43,187 nt of DNA from JAUWKC01 sp035529895 (GTDB lineage: Bacteria; Planctomycetota; Phycisphaerae; Sedimentisphaerales; Anaerobacaceae): assembly GCA_035529895.1 (NCBI GenBank), contig DATKVV010000069.1, forward strand, positions 1-43,187. Direction: 5' to 3'. The notes under the pieces were generated by a model that did not search any database, was not told where the DNA came from, and saw only the letters and a list, made by a program, of their open reading frames with translations. The position numbers and the translations under genes are program-made. Below are positions 31,336 through 39,418 of the stretch, in pieces. Each line of letters opens with the position of its first letter. Position 1 is the first letter of the stretch.

Positions 31336-32220
31336 ATGATAAACAGCATGACAGGATATGGTGAAGCCGAGGGCGAGGTTAACGGTGTGACTTACGCCGT
31401 CGAAGTCAAGACCGTCAATAACCGCTATTTCAAGACCACGATAAAGCTGCCTGAGACGGCAGCGTTTCTGGAAGAGGATATTGAGAGGCTCCTGAGGCAG
31501 AGTTTGTCGCGCGGGACGGTCAGTTATGTGCTTCGGCTCAAGAATGTTCCGGCGAATGTGCTGTTTGATATCGACGAGACGGCCCTGCGGGGTTACATGG
31601 AAAGACTGGGCAGGATAGGCGCTTCCGTTGACATTAATAGGGTTATTGATATTGGCGGGCTGGTTTACCTGCCCGGCATACTGACGCCGGTGTTGCCGGA
31701 TGATAAGGCGGCCGGGAAAATCAGGGAGGCGGTCCTGGGTATTACGCGGAAGGCGTTGGAGAAGCTCAAACAGATGCGTGCCGCCGAGGGCGCCGCACTT
31801 GCGGCAGATTTGGATTGCCACTGCAGGGCTATGCGGCAGGACCTCGAGCAGATACGCTCGCGCAACGGGATTGTCCTGCAGGAGTATCGTAACAGGCTGA
31901 AGAAGCGGGTCGATGAGCTGCTTGCCGAGGTCAAGCTGGAGCTGGATGAAGAAACGCTGGCGAGAGAGGTGGCGGTTTTTGCGGAGCGGTCGGATATATC
32001 CGAGGAGCTTGCCCGGCTGGAGTCGCATCTGGAGCAGTTTGACCAGAGTTGCCAGGCCAGTGAGCAGGCGGGGCGGAGGCTGGATTTCATAAGCCAGGAG
32101 ATGCTGCGGGAGGCCAATACCATTGCGAGCAAGGCTTCCGATAGTCAGATTGTCCGCTGGGTGCTGGACATGAAATGCCGGATAGACCGGATTAAGGAGC
32201 AGGTTCAGAACGTAGAGTAG
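31336..32220 (+). CDS. yicC: YicC-family endoribonuclease
   Basis: The 294-residue protein starts with the family signature MINSMTGYGEAEGEV and ends with the conserved block SKASDSQIVRWVLDMKCRID and IKEQVQNVE, next to GRRLDFISQEMLREANTIAS. YicC proteins are endoribonucleases linked to RNA turnover and stress survival. The gene next to guanylate kinase (gmk) is a widespread arrangement and is seen here. Length is typical. Confidence 0.93.
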   Translation: MINSMTGYGEAEGEVNGVTYAVEVKTVNNRYFKTTIKLPETAAFLEEDIERLLRQSLSRGTVSYVLRLKNVPANVLFDIDETALRGYMERLGRIGASVDINRVIDIGGLVYLPGILTPVLPDDKAAGKIREAVLGITRKALEKLKQMRAAEGAALAADLDCHCRAMRQDLEQIRSRNGIVLQEYRNRLKKRVDELLAEVKLELDEETLAREVAVFAERSDISEELARLESHLEQFDQSCQASEQAGRRLDFISQEMLREANTIASKASDSQIVRWVLDMKCRIDRIKEQVQNVE

Positions 32221-32299
32221 CACATCGTAATTGGTATTGCGTATATCCTGGAGTGTGTTTTTTGGCGCAGGGGCGTAGTGAGGTTGTGCAGGCGCGGAA

Positions 32300-32878
32300 A
32301 TGAATGAGGATAAGAACAAAGAGGGCAAGGTAGTAATAATCAGCGGCCCTTCAGGCGTGGGCAAGAGCACGATCTGCAAAGAGGTGGTCAAGCGGGTGGA
32401 TAATGTGTATCTTAGTGTTTCGGCGACTACCAGGGCCAAGTCCGGGGGCGAGGTTGACGGCAGGGACTATCGGTTTGTATCGAGAGAGCAGTTCCGGCAG
32501 TCGGTTAAGGACGGTATGTTTCTCGAATATGCGGAGGTTTTCGGCAACTTATACGGGACGCCGAAGGGCAAGGTAGAAGAGGCGCTGAAGGCGGGGAAAA
32601 CGGTTATTCTGGAAATAGATGTTCAAGGGGCCAAACAGGTCAAGGTGGTGTACCCGGAAGCGCAAATGATTTTTATTTTGCCGCCGAACCAAAAGGAGCT
32701 GGTGCGGCGGATGAACGGCAGGGGAAGAGACGATGCTGAAGCGGCCGGAGCCAGGCTGGAGGGCGCTGGCGGTGAAATTGCGGCCGCGTGGCAGTATTAC
32801 AAGCATATGGTTATAAACGCCGACCTGGAACAGGCGGTGAATGAGGTGGTGCAGATTATCAAGGATTTGAAGAGGTAA
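32300..32878 (+). CDS. gmk: Guanylate kinase
   Basis: The 192-residue enzyme phosphorylates GMP to GDP. The P-loop GPSGVGKST is at 16-24, the GMP-binding region at SVSATTRAKSGGEVDGRDY, and YAEVFGNLYGTPKG and LEIDVQGAKQV follow in the usual order. The region after the lid is family-like but somewhat Gly/Ala-rich (GRDDAEAAGARLEGAGGE), where typical enzymes read RGTD. It lies 79 bases after yicC and 51 before rpoZ. Confidence 0.95.
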   Translation: MNEDKNKEGKVVIISGPSGVGKSTICKEVVKRVDNVYLSVSATTRAKSGGEVDGRDYRFVSREQFRQSVKDGMFLEYAEVFGNLYGTPKGKVEEALKAGKTVILEIDVQGAKQVKVVYPEAQMIFILPPNQKELVRRMNGRGRDDAEAAGARLEGAGGEIAAAWQYYKHMVINADLEQAVNEVVQIIKDLKR

Positions 32879-32929
32879 CAGGCGGCCCGCTGGAGGCCGA
32901 TTTGCAGGACACAGTACCGGAGATAAAGA

Positions 32930-33157
32930 ATGATAGAAAAGCTTAAGAGCACCGAGATAGTGGATAAGGTGGGGGGCAGGTTCAAGCTGGCGGCCCTGAT
33001 TCAGAAGCGGTTGGTTGAGCTGATGCATGGCTCTCGTCCGCTGATTGAGGATACCGAGGGCAAGACGCAACTGGAAATCGTCGTGCAGGAGATTCTGGAG
33101 GACAAGATTACTATTGACTACGAGGCCAGCGACATTGACAAGCCTGGCGGAGGATGA
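32930..33157 (+). CDS. rpoZ: DNA-directed RNA polymerase omega subunit
   Basis: The 75-residue protein carries the omega core KVGGRFKLAALIQKRLVEL and HGSRPLI, followed by a helical QLEIVVQEILEDKITI. Omega helps assembly of RNA polymerase by binding beta-prime. Its position directly after gmk and before coaC/coaB is the classic bacterial order, which strengthens the call for such a short protein. Confidence 0.92.
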   Translation: MIEKLKSTEIVDKVGGRFKLAALIQKRLVELMHGSRPLIEDTEGKTQLEIVVQEILEDKITIDYEASDIDKPGGG

Positions 33158-33167
33158 TTGAGCTTTT

Positions 33168-33761
33168 ATGTCCCGAGACGAATCAAATCTTAAGAATATG
33201 AACATTTTGCTGGGAGTCAGCGGTGGCGTGGCCGCGTACAAAGCGGTCGATTTGGCCAGCAAGCTGGGCGGGGCGGGGGCCGGGGTAAAGACGGTGATGA
33301 CGGCAAACGCCTGCCGGCTGGTGGGGCCGAAGAGCTTCGAAGCGGTTACGTGCTCTGCAGTTTTTACCGATTTGTGGGGCGCCTCGGAGGAGTACAAAAT
33401 CAGCCACATAGCTTTGGGTGACTGGGCGGATATTATTGTTGTGGCGCCGGCGACCGCCAACATTATCGGCAAGCTTGCAAACGGTATCTGTGATGATTTG
33501 CTCAGCACGGTGCTGTGCACGTGCTGGGCCAAGCCGACGCTGCTGGCTGCGGCAATGAACGAGAAGATGTGGAACAATCCGGCGGTGCAGCGCAACGTCG
33601 AGATGGTTAAGAAAATGGGCGTGCAAGTGGTAGGCCCTGGGAAGGGGCGGCTCGCCTGCGGCGCGGAAGGGGTGGGCCGAATGTCGGAGCCGCAGGATAT
33701 TTTGGAGGCGATTGGCAAAATTGCTTCCAAGATTAAGAAAGCACGAAGCACGAAATCCTAA
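33168..33761 (+). CDS. coaC: Phosphopantothenoylcysteine decarboxylase (CoaC half)
   Basis: The 197-residue flavoprotein carries out the decarboxylation step of coenzyme A synthesis. Signatures are LLGVSGGVAAYKAVDLASKL, the active-site His in YKISHIALGDWAD, APATANIIGKLANGICDDLL, and the substrate-clamp segment AAAMNEKMWNNPAVQRN. The ATG at 33168 is 14 bases after a GGAGG. A later ATG (33198) is possible. In most bacteria this is fused to CoaB. Here the gene ends at 33761 and the ligase is separate. Confidence 0.93.
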   Translation: MSRDESNLKNMNILLGVSGGVAAYKAVDLASKLGGAGAGVKTVMTANACRLVGPKSFEAVTCSAVFTDLWGASEEYKISHIALGDWADIIVVAPATANIIGKLANGICDDLLSTVLCTCWAKPTLLAAAMNEKMWNNPAVQRNVEMVKKMGVQVVGPGKGRLACGAEGVGRMSEPQDILEAIGKIASKIKKARSTKS

Positions 33762-33879
33762 ATCCGACACAATATCGAGCGACCGAAATTCAAATGACAG
33801 AAGCAGGTTTTTTGGGAACCTGGAGATTTGGATTCGTGATTTGTTTCGGATTCTGAAATTCGGTAAGCGGATTTAACAA

Positions 33880-34572
33880 ATGCATTTTCTAATCACAGCA
33901 GGCGGCACGCGGGAATACATAGACCCGGTGCGTTTTATTTCCAATGCGAGCAGCGGGCGAATGGGTTTCGCTCTTGTCGGAGCGGCGCTCAAAGGCGGGC
34001 ACAAGGTGACACTTATAGCCGCACCGACCGGCCGGCAGCCGCCTGGCGGGGCGAAAGTCATCGAGGTTGAAAGCGCGGCTGAGATGTTTGAGGCCGTTAA
34101 GAGGCATTTTCCACGGTGCGATTGTTTAATAATGGCGGCGGCGGTTTCGGATTATACCCCGGCGAAACCAGCGAAAACCAAAATCAAAAGGACGGGCAAG
34201 GGCCTGACTATCAAGCTAAGACCGACGGCCGACATTCTAAGGTGGGCCGGTAAACATAAAAAGAGGAATCAAATTGTTGTCGGCTTTGCCCTGGAAGATA
34301 AGAAGCTCAGGGAAAGAGCCGAGAAAAAATTGAAAGAAAAGAACCTCGATATGATTGTCGCCAACAGGCTGTCAGCAATTGGGGCGGACAGGTTGACGGT
34401 TGAGATCAAGAGTGTGACTTCCGGCTGGAGCGAGATGCATGATGTGAGCAAGGAGACTATTGCCAGGGGGGTTGTTCGGCTGGTGGAGGATTTGATTCAG
34501 GTTTGCTGTTGCCGCCGCCAGCCTGATAATGAACATACAGAGTTATGCCGGGCAAAGCTCCGAAGTAAGTAA
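33880..34572 (+). CDS. coaB: Phosphopantothenate--cysteine ligase (CoaB half)
   Basis: The 230-residue protein starts with ITAGGTREYIDPVRFISNAS followed by SGRMG, the CoaB nucleotide-binding opening, and includes AAAVSDYTPAK and the conserved K-containing IVVGFALED region and DMIVANRLS. It joins 4'-phosphopantothenate to cysteine in CoA synthesis. It is separated from coaC by 118 bases containing a CAGGTT/AACCTG hairpin, so the usual CoaBC fusion is split. The C-terminal tail after VEDLIQ is Cys-rich and unusual. Confidence 0.92.
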   Translation: MHFLITAGGTREYIDPVRFISNASSGRMGFALVGAALKGGHKVTLIAAPTGRQPPGGAKVIEVESAAEMFEAVKRHFPRCDCLIMAAAVSDYTPAKPAKTKIKRTGKGLTIKLRPTADILRWAGKHKKRNQIVVGFALEDKKLRERAEKKLKEKNLDMIVANRLSAIGADRLTVEIKSVTSGWSEMHDVSKETIARGVVRLVEDLIQVCCCRRQPDNEHTELCRAKLRSK

Positions 34573-34578
34573 GAATAG

Positions 34579-34788
34579 GGCCGAACCGCTGGGAGCAACA
34601 GCCCGCATGGAATATGTCGGCCGGCGAACCGAAAGGAGGACTTCGGATTTCGTGTTTGCGACAATGTGAAAGAGGCTATAGTGGGGGCAGGAAAAGTAGA
34701 TGGACTTTTTTGTGGGTATTTACGCAAGGAGCTTTCCGGTGAATTACGGGTTCAAGACACGGAAAAGTATGTAGGAGAAGCAGCGTGA
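34579..34788 (+). pseudogene. 3' remnant or small gene coupled to the DUF3800 start
   Basis: A frame without a good start is open from a TAG at 34576 and reads EDFGFRVCDNVKEAIVGAGK, then GLFCGYLRKELSGELRVQDT, ending EKYVGEAA. Its TGA overlaps the DUF3800 GTG start as GTGA, as in a translationally coupled pair. A GTG behind AGAGG near 34685 could start a product of about 35 residues. Family unknown. It may be the tail of a truncated upstream partner. Confidence 0.35.
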
Positions 34789-35130
34789 AATTTGAAGTCT
34801 ATTGTGATGAAAATCGGCCAGATTTGTTTTCTTCTGAGCAGCCGCCCGCACAATACATGGTTATTGGCAGCCTCTGGCTCAGGTCTGAAGACAGGGAAAA
34901 GTTCAAAAATGAGATTCATCAGCTTCGCGATAGGCACAAAATTGGAGGCGAGTTCAAATGGCAGAAGGTTTCACATTCACGCGCAAGTTTTTACAAAGAC
35001 GTGATAGACTGGTTTTGTAATAAGGGCGGTAACCTGCGGTTTCGCTGCATTGCGGTAGACCATGCTCAGGTAGATTTGGTTCGCTACCATGAAAACGACC
35101 AGGAACTTGGTTTTTACAAGTTAGCGTGCC
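34785..35130 (+). pseudogene. DUF3800 family protein, C-terminally truncated
   Basis: From the GTG at 34785 (AGGAG upstream) the frame reads like the first 115 or so residues of a DUF3800 protein: EVYCDENRPDLF with the acidic DEN start, YMVIGSLWLRSEDREKF, GGEFKWQKVSHSR and the late HENDQELGFYK. Similarity then stops near 35130. The frame does not end there. It runs through 20 unrelated codons into the downstream fucosidase without a stop. DUF3800 proteins are RNase-H-like, accessory and often on mobile islands. The missing C-terminal half makes this copy probably inactive. Confidence 0.7.
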
Positions 35131-35192
35131 GCGTGTGGCTGCGCGGCCGGGTGCAGGAAGTATCGGTGCAGGAATACCGGAAGGAGGAAAAG

Positions 35193-36701
35193 ATGTTTGC
35201 GAAAAATAGCGTGGTATGCGGGCTTGTTCTGTCTGTGGCGATTATTTTCTGTGTGGCGGGTTTGGCGGAAAGTGGGAATGTAGACTCGCGTATGAAGTAC
35301 GAACCTACCTGGGAATCGCTGAGCAAGTATGAGGCGCCGGAATGGTTCAAGGACGCGAAGTTCGGGATATTCATCCACTGGGGGGTGTACGCGGTGCCGG
35401 CCTATAGGAGCGAGTGGTATCCGCGAGAGATGTATCTGAAGAACAAAGATACTTACAACCATCACAAAGCCGTGTGGGGCGACCAGTCGAAGTTCGGGTA
35501 TAAGGATTTTATTGCCATGTTCAAGGCCGAGAAGTGGGACCCGGCGGAATGGGCGGAATTGTTCAGGAAGGCGGGCGCCACGTTTGTCGTTCCGGTTGCC
35601 GAACATCACGATGGTTTTGCGATGTACAACTCCAGCCATACCAGGTGGAATTCCGTGCAGATGGGGCCTCACAGGGACGTCGTAGGCGAGCTGGGCAAGG
35701 CGGTCAGAGCGCGGGGAATGAAGTTAGGTGCATCGACGCACTATGCGTTCAACTGGAAGTACTATACTCACAGCGACGAATTCGATACGAATAATGCCGC
35801 CTACTTCGGGCTTTATGGCAAGCCGCACGACCCGAAGGCTCCGGCCAGTAAGGAATTCATTGAGCACTGGTATGCCCGGGTGGTTGATATTGTGCACAAG
35901 TACCAGCCGGAGGTGCTGTGGTTTGACTTCGGCTTTAATGAACCGGAGTTCGAGCACTACAGGAAAAAAATTGGCGCCTATTACTATAACAAGGGTTTGG
36001 AATGGGGCAGGCCGGTTGTGCTGCAGTATAAAAACGAGGCGTTTCCCGACGGCACGGCGGTGCTCGACCTGGAGCGGGGCAAGCTTGACCAGATTCGCTT
36101 TATGGTATGGCAGACGGACACGTCAATCAGCAGGAAATCGTGGGGGTATATCGAGAACGACGAATTTAAGTCGGTCGATTCATTAGTGGATGATCTGGTG
36201 GATATCGTGAGCAAGAACGGGGTGCTGTTGCTTAATGTGGGGCCGAAGGCCGATGGGACGATTCCGGATGAGGCAAAGGAGATATTGCTGGGCATAGGCA
36301 AGTGGCTACAGGTCAACGGCGAGGCGATTTACGGCACGCGGCCCTGGCATACTTACGGCGAAGGCCCGACAAAGGGCCAAGCCGGTCACATGGCGGAAAG
36401 AAAAGGCGGTTTTAGCCCCTTTGTCGGCGAGGACATCAGGTTTACGACGAAGGATAACACCCTGTACGCGATTTGTCTGGACTGGCCTGGGAAGGAAGCG
36501 ACAATCAAATCTGTGAGCACAAGAACTTTTCTCGGTCGCGGCGGCATAGCCGACATTCAGTTGCTGGGGGCGAGGGGGAGTCTGAAGTGGTCGCGGGACG
36601 ATACGGGTTTGAAGGTTGAGCTTCCGGCTGAACGGCCGTGCGATTATGCGTACGTTCTGAAGATTAGTCTGAAGGGGGAGCTTTTAGGCCGGATGAAGTA
36701 G
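35193..36701 (+). CDS. Alpha-L-fucosidase, GH29
   Basis: The 502-residue secreted enzyme starts at an ATG with AAGGAGG five bases upstream, followed by a signal peptide to about residue 25. GH29 landmarks are WFKDAKFGIFIHWGVYAVPA, YPREMY, FVVPVAEHHDGFAMYNS, the nucleophile Asp245 in LWFDFGFNE, and a C-terminal beta domain ending near 500. It releases L-fucose from glycans. The frame is also open upstream into the DUF3800 remnant for 136 codons. The ribosome site and signal peptide show that the enzyme itself starts here. Confidence 0.93.
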   Translation: MFAKNSVVCGLVLSVAIIFCVAGLAESGNVDSRMKYEPTWESLSKYEAPEWFKDAKFGIFIHWGVYAVPAYRSEWYPREMYLKNKDTYNHHKAVWGDQSKFGYKDFIAMFKAEKWDPAEWAELFRKAGATFVVPVAEHHDGFAMYNSSHTRWNSVQMGPHRDVVGELGKAVRARGMKLGASTHYAFNWKYYTHSDEFDTNNAAYFGLYGKPHDPKAPASKEFIEHWYARVVDIVHKYQPEVLWFDFGFNEPEFEHYRKKIGAYYYNKGLEWGRPVVLQYKNEAFPDGTAVLDLERGKLDQIRFMVWQTDTSISRKSWGYIENDEFKSVDSLVDDLVDIVSKNGVLLLNVGPKADGTIPDEAKEILLGIGKWLQVNGEAIYGTRPWHTYGEGPTKGQAGHMAERKGGFSPFVGEDIRFTTKDNTLYAICLDWPGKEATIKSVSTRTFLGRGGIADIQLLGARGSLKWSRDDTGLKVELPAERPCDYAYVLKISLKGELLGRMK

Positions 36702-36815
36702 AAAGAGAATTTCGCAAACAAATTGGAGGATAGCAGGCCGGGACCGGACGGTTGACTTATTGCCATAGAGCTGGTAAACTATCGTTAGAAAGAAGCAAGC
36801 ACAAAATAAATAGCG

Positions 36816-37484
36816 ATGAAGGCAATGAAGTTTGGATTAGCCGTGACAGTATTGTTAAGCTTTCTATTATGCCTGCCGGGCGCAGCGTCGGCACATACCA
36901 GCTTTCATGTAGGGATAGGCTGCCATTCGGGCTTTCACGGCATTTGTCACCCCTACTACGGATGGCACGGCGGGTATTACGGGTGGGGCCATCATTACCG
37001 GGCAAGACCCTGGTGTTCGCCTCGGGTGAGCTTTTGGGTGGGGGGCTGGTACCCTGATGTAATAGTGGGATGTCCCGTTGTCGTTGAAGCTCCGAGGGTG
37101 GTGGTCAAGAAGGAAGTGGTGGTTAGGACGATAGAAAACAATTATCGGTCACAATCCGATGAGAAGACCCAGAAGTTGTTCAAGGATTTGCGCGGCAGGA
37201 AGGCGGAGCTTCTGCGGAGGCTCAGACTCGGAGACGACAGGGAGCGCAAGGAGGCAATTGGTGAGTTAGGCGGGTTTTCTTTCGACCCAAAGGTTCGAAA
37301 GGCCCTTGAGGAGATTTTGCTTTCCGAGCCGGATGCGGAACTACGCATAGAAGCGATAAAGGCATTTGGCAAGGTAAAGAACCGGGATGCGCTTGGCGCT
37401 CTGGAAAAAGCAAGAGTTGAGGGCGCGGATATGCAGGTGCGTCAGGAAGCGGATAGGGCAATCAAGGAGATTGAAGGGTCATAG
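36816..37484 (+). CDS. Secreted His/Tyr/Gly-rich protein with HEAT-like repeats
   Basis: The 222-residue protein has a signal peptide (to about 26). Next comes a short region dense in His, Tyr and Gly (residues 27-65, for example HPYYGWHGGYYGWGHHYR) that could bind metal. A hydrophobic linker rich in Val follows, and then about 110 residues of HEAT-like helices (RERKEAIGELGG, ELRIEAIKAFGKVKNRDALG). The HEAT part suggests protein binding. The His-rich part is only suggestive. The ATG has no strong ribosome site. Its end overlaps the convergent CYTH gene by six bases. Confidence 0.6.
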   Translation: MKAMKFGLAVTVLLSFLLCLPGAASAHTSFHVGIGCHSGFHGICHPYYGWHGGYYGWGHHYRARPWCSPRVSFWVGGWYPDVIVGCPVVVEAPRVVVKKEVVVRTIENNYRSQSDEKTQKLFKDLRGRKAELLRRLRLGDDRERKEAIGELGGFSFDPKVRKALEEILLSEPDAELRIEAIKAFGKVKNRDALGALEKARVEGADMQVRQEADRAIKEIEGS

Positions 37485-38012
37485 CTTTTGGGCCGGAGGG
37501 TATGCCTGCAACATATCGCTGTAAGAGCCTTCCACCAAATCCCTTTTCTCAATTCCAAACAGGCCCATATACTGCCGGCACTGGTCTAATAGTTTGCCTG
37601 GGCCGATACTGCCGTCACTATCAGTGGCTTCAACCTCAACAAACGAACCTAACTTCTCGACCACGTCGATGTGGAATTTGATATTGTCGATGAAGTAGAT
37701 TTCTCTTTGCTTCTTGACAACAGCCAGGACGCCCAGGGCTTCGGTCAGGAGTTTCTTCAAGTTTGAGTTGGGCCGCACATGATGGATTGTAACATCTGAT
37801 TGTTTTGGGCCGGGTTGGTTGGGGCGATTATAGAAAATCAGACTATTCTCGATGATGCCCTCTCTGAGTTTTAGGCGGCCTTTGGAAACTTTGAAATACG
37901 TGTCAGTCTGGCAGTCAGTTCCTTTAAACTCGGCGTTTCTTTGTTTAAGCAGGGTGCGGATTGTGTCGGGATTGCGACAGTGGGCTTTAATTTCTATGTT
38001 GATGTGGGTCAT
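37479..38012 (-). CDS. CYTH-domain protein (class IV adenylate cyclase CyaB-like)
   Basis: The 177-residue protein has the CYTH tunnel-fold start INIEIKAHC (the usual ExExK reads N-I-E-I-K here), then DTYFKVSKGRLKLREG, the basic KLLTEALGVLAVVKKQREIY and the acidic FHIDVVEKLGSFVEVEA, in family order. CYTH proteins hydrolyse or cyclise triphosphates, and this pattern is closest to CyaB-type proteins. Loss of the first acidic residue makes the activity uncertain. It is convergent with the HEAT-repeat gene. Confidence 0.78.
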   Translation of the reverse strand: MTHINIEIKAHCRNPDTIRTLLKQRNAEFKGTDCQTDTYFKVSKGRLKLREGIIENSLIFYNRPNQPGPKQSDVTIHHVRPNSNLKKLLTEALGVLAVVKKQREIYFIDNIKFHIDVVEKLGSFVEVEATDSDGSIGPGKLLDQCRQYMGLFGIEKRDLVEGSYSDMLQAYPPAQKL

Positions 38013-38117
38013 AGCGACTTATGCGTTTATCTTATTTGGCTGCCGGGCCACGTTCCGGCTGAGGACCTGCAAAATGGTTGAAAGCAACGTCTTTTACGGT
38101 TGGTTTCCGGTACGACC

Positions 38118-39191
38118 TCACAGCTCTTCATGTTCGAAAACGACCTTTAATGCCTCTTCGGATATTTTATGCTCTTTATGCGTCTCGTCGAGGAATATCT
38201 CGAATTTTCCCTTGCCGAGGCTGCGGACTACTTCCTTAACGGCTTCTTCATAGGTTCGATACTTGATTCCCGCGAAGCAGCACGAGTCGTACTTGTTTAA
38301 TATCTGCACCTGCCGGCGACCTTCACCATAGGCGCCCATTACGTACAGTTCGAGGTAATTGGCGATGTGATATAGCTCGGGCAGGGTCTGTTCGTAGTCG
38401 CCCCAGTCTCTTTTGGAATCGGACCTTAAGTAAATCGGCAAGGAGCCGGCGACGGGATAGCTATGTTTGATTCTTGGGTCGATGGCGGCGTAAAGGGTAG
38501 TTGTCCAGCCGCCGCCTGAAATACCAATCATATTAACCTGGTCGTACCTGAGCTTTCCGGCGTAATTTATGGCGACGGCCACCGGTTCGACAAAAAACCT
38601 GATTGGGTTTTTAAGGAGTTTCAAGTGCTCGTGTTTGGTCACGTGGAATTTCCCGAACCTTTCAAGATTGACCACCGGCTGATTGTTCATTCCGAGCAGA
38701 GGCATGGAAATCCCCATGACGGAATAGCCTTTTTCGAGGAAGGCTCTGATGGTATCTATGCCCAGAACAAAGTCGCCGCGATGTCCCTGGTGGTAGATAA
38801 TCAATTTGTTATCGCTGGTTTTGGGAATGAAATGATAAATAATGGACCGCAACTTATAATCCATCTCGACGGTTATCTTGTCAATTCGGCTTAAGTTGGC
38901 GTTGAAAAGTTCGGCGTATCGCTCGTCCTTTATATTTTCCTTTGCTTCGGCGGGCAGCTTTTTGGCAGGAAAGCCTCTGCCGCCCCAAATATATCGGATA
39001 AGGGCCCGACGTTTGGCAGCAACATCCCGACTGCTTGCGATGTCGATTAGCCTGTTCACGTCGGTTTGGTAATAGAACGGGTCAATTTGCTCAAACTCCG
39101 AGGTTTCATCAGCCCGGACTATAAACGGCAGTGACATAATCAAGGCCAGCGGAACAAAAATGGCGTTACTTATTTTGTGGACGGATTTCAT
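38118..39191 (-). CDS. Secreted alpha/beta hydrolase-fold protein
   Basis: The 357-residue protein starts at 39191 (AGGAG seven bases upstream) with a signal peptide ending near ADETSE. The fold shows LIIYHQGHRGDF (an oxyanion-type loop), a nucleophile elbow MIGISGGGWTTTLYA with the Ser in G-x-S-G-G, and a late His in LDETHKEHKI. It is probably an acyl or carbohydrate esterase working outside the cytoplasm. The substrate is not evident, but its place beside fucosidase and GH43-like genes suggests glycan deacylation. Confidence 0.75.
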   Translation of the reverse strand: MKSVHKISNAIFVPLALIMSLPFIVRADETSEFEQIDPFYYQTDVNRLIDIASSRDVAAKRRALIRYIWGGRGFPAKKLPAEAKENIKDERYAELFNANLSRIDKITVEMDYKLRSIIYHFIPKTSDNKLIIYHQGHRGDFVLGIDTIRAFLEKGYSVMGISMPLLGMNNQPVVNLERFGKFHVTKHEHLKLLKNPIRFFVEPVAVAINYAGKLRYDQVNMIGISGGGWTTTLYAAIDPRIKHSYPVAGSLPIYLRSDSKRDWGDYEQTLPELYHIANYLELYVMGAYGEGRRQVQILNKYDSCCFAGIKYRTYEEAVKEVVRSLGKGKFEIFLDETHKEHKISEEALKVVFEHEEL

Positions 39192-39418
39192 AATACTTCT
39201 CCTGAGTGCTTGTTTCTTCGCACATCTTCCCAAAGACCAATAGCCGTGTGAATGCTAACGGACCGGAACTGATTGTGCAAGATACTGCATTGAAAGATGT
39301 GAAGGCGCATTGTCATTTTGGCGCTGACCTGCTATTGTAGGCAGGCACAGACCTCGGCAGCGGGCTGGGGACCTGGAAGCCCTATTTTTCGGTAGTTGAC
39401 AGAGAGGCGAAAAGAGCG

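Noticed and set aside
30934..32439. A 501-codon minus-strand open frame
   Set aside because: It lies antisense to secG, yicC and the start of gmk, lacks a ribosome site and follows their codon shadow.
32549..33751. A 400-codon minus-strand open frame
   Set aside because: Antisense to gmk, rpoZ and coaC, and has no family features.
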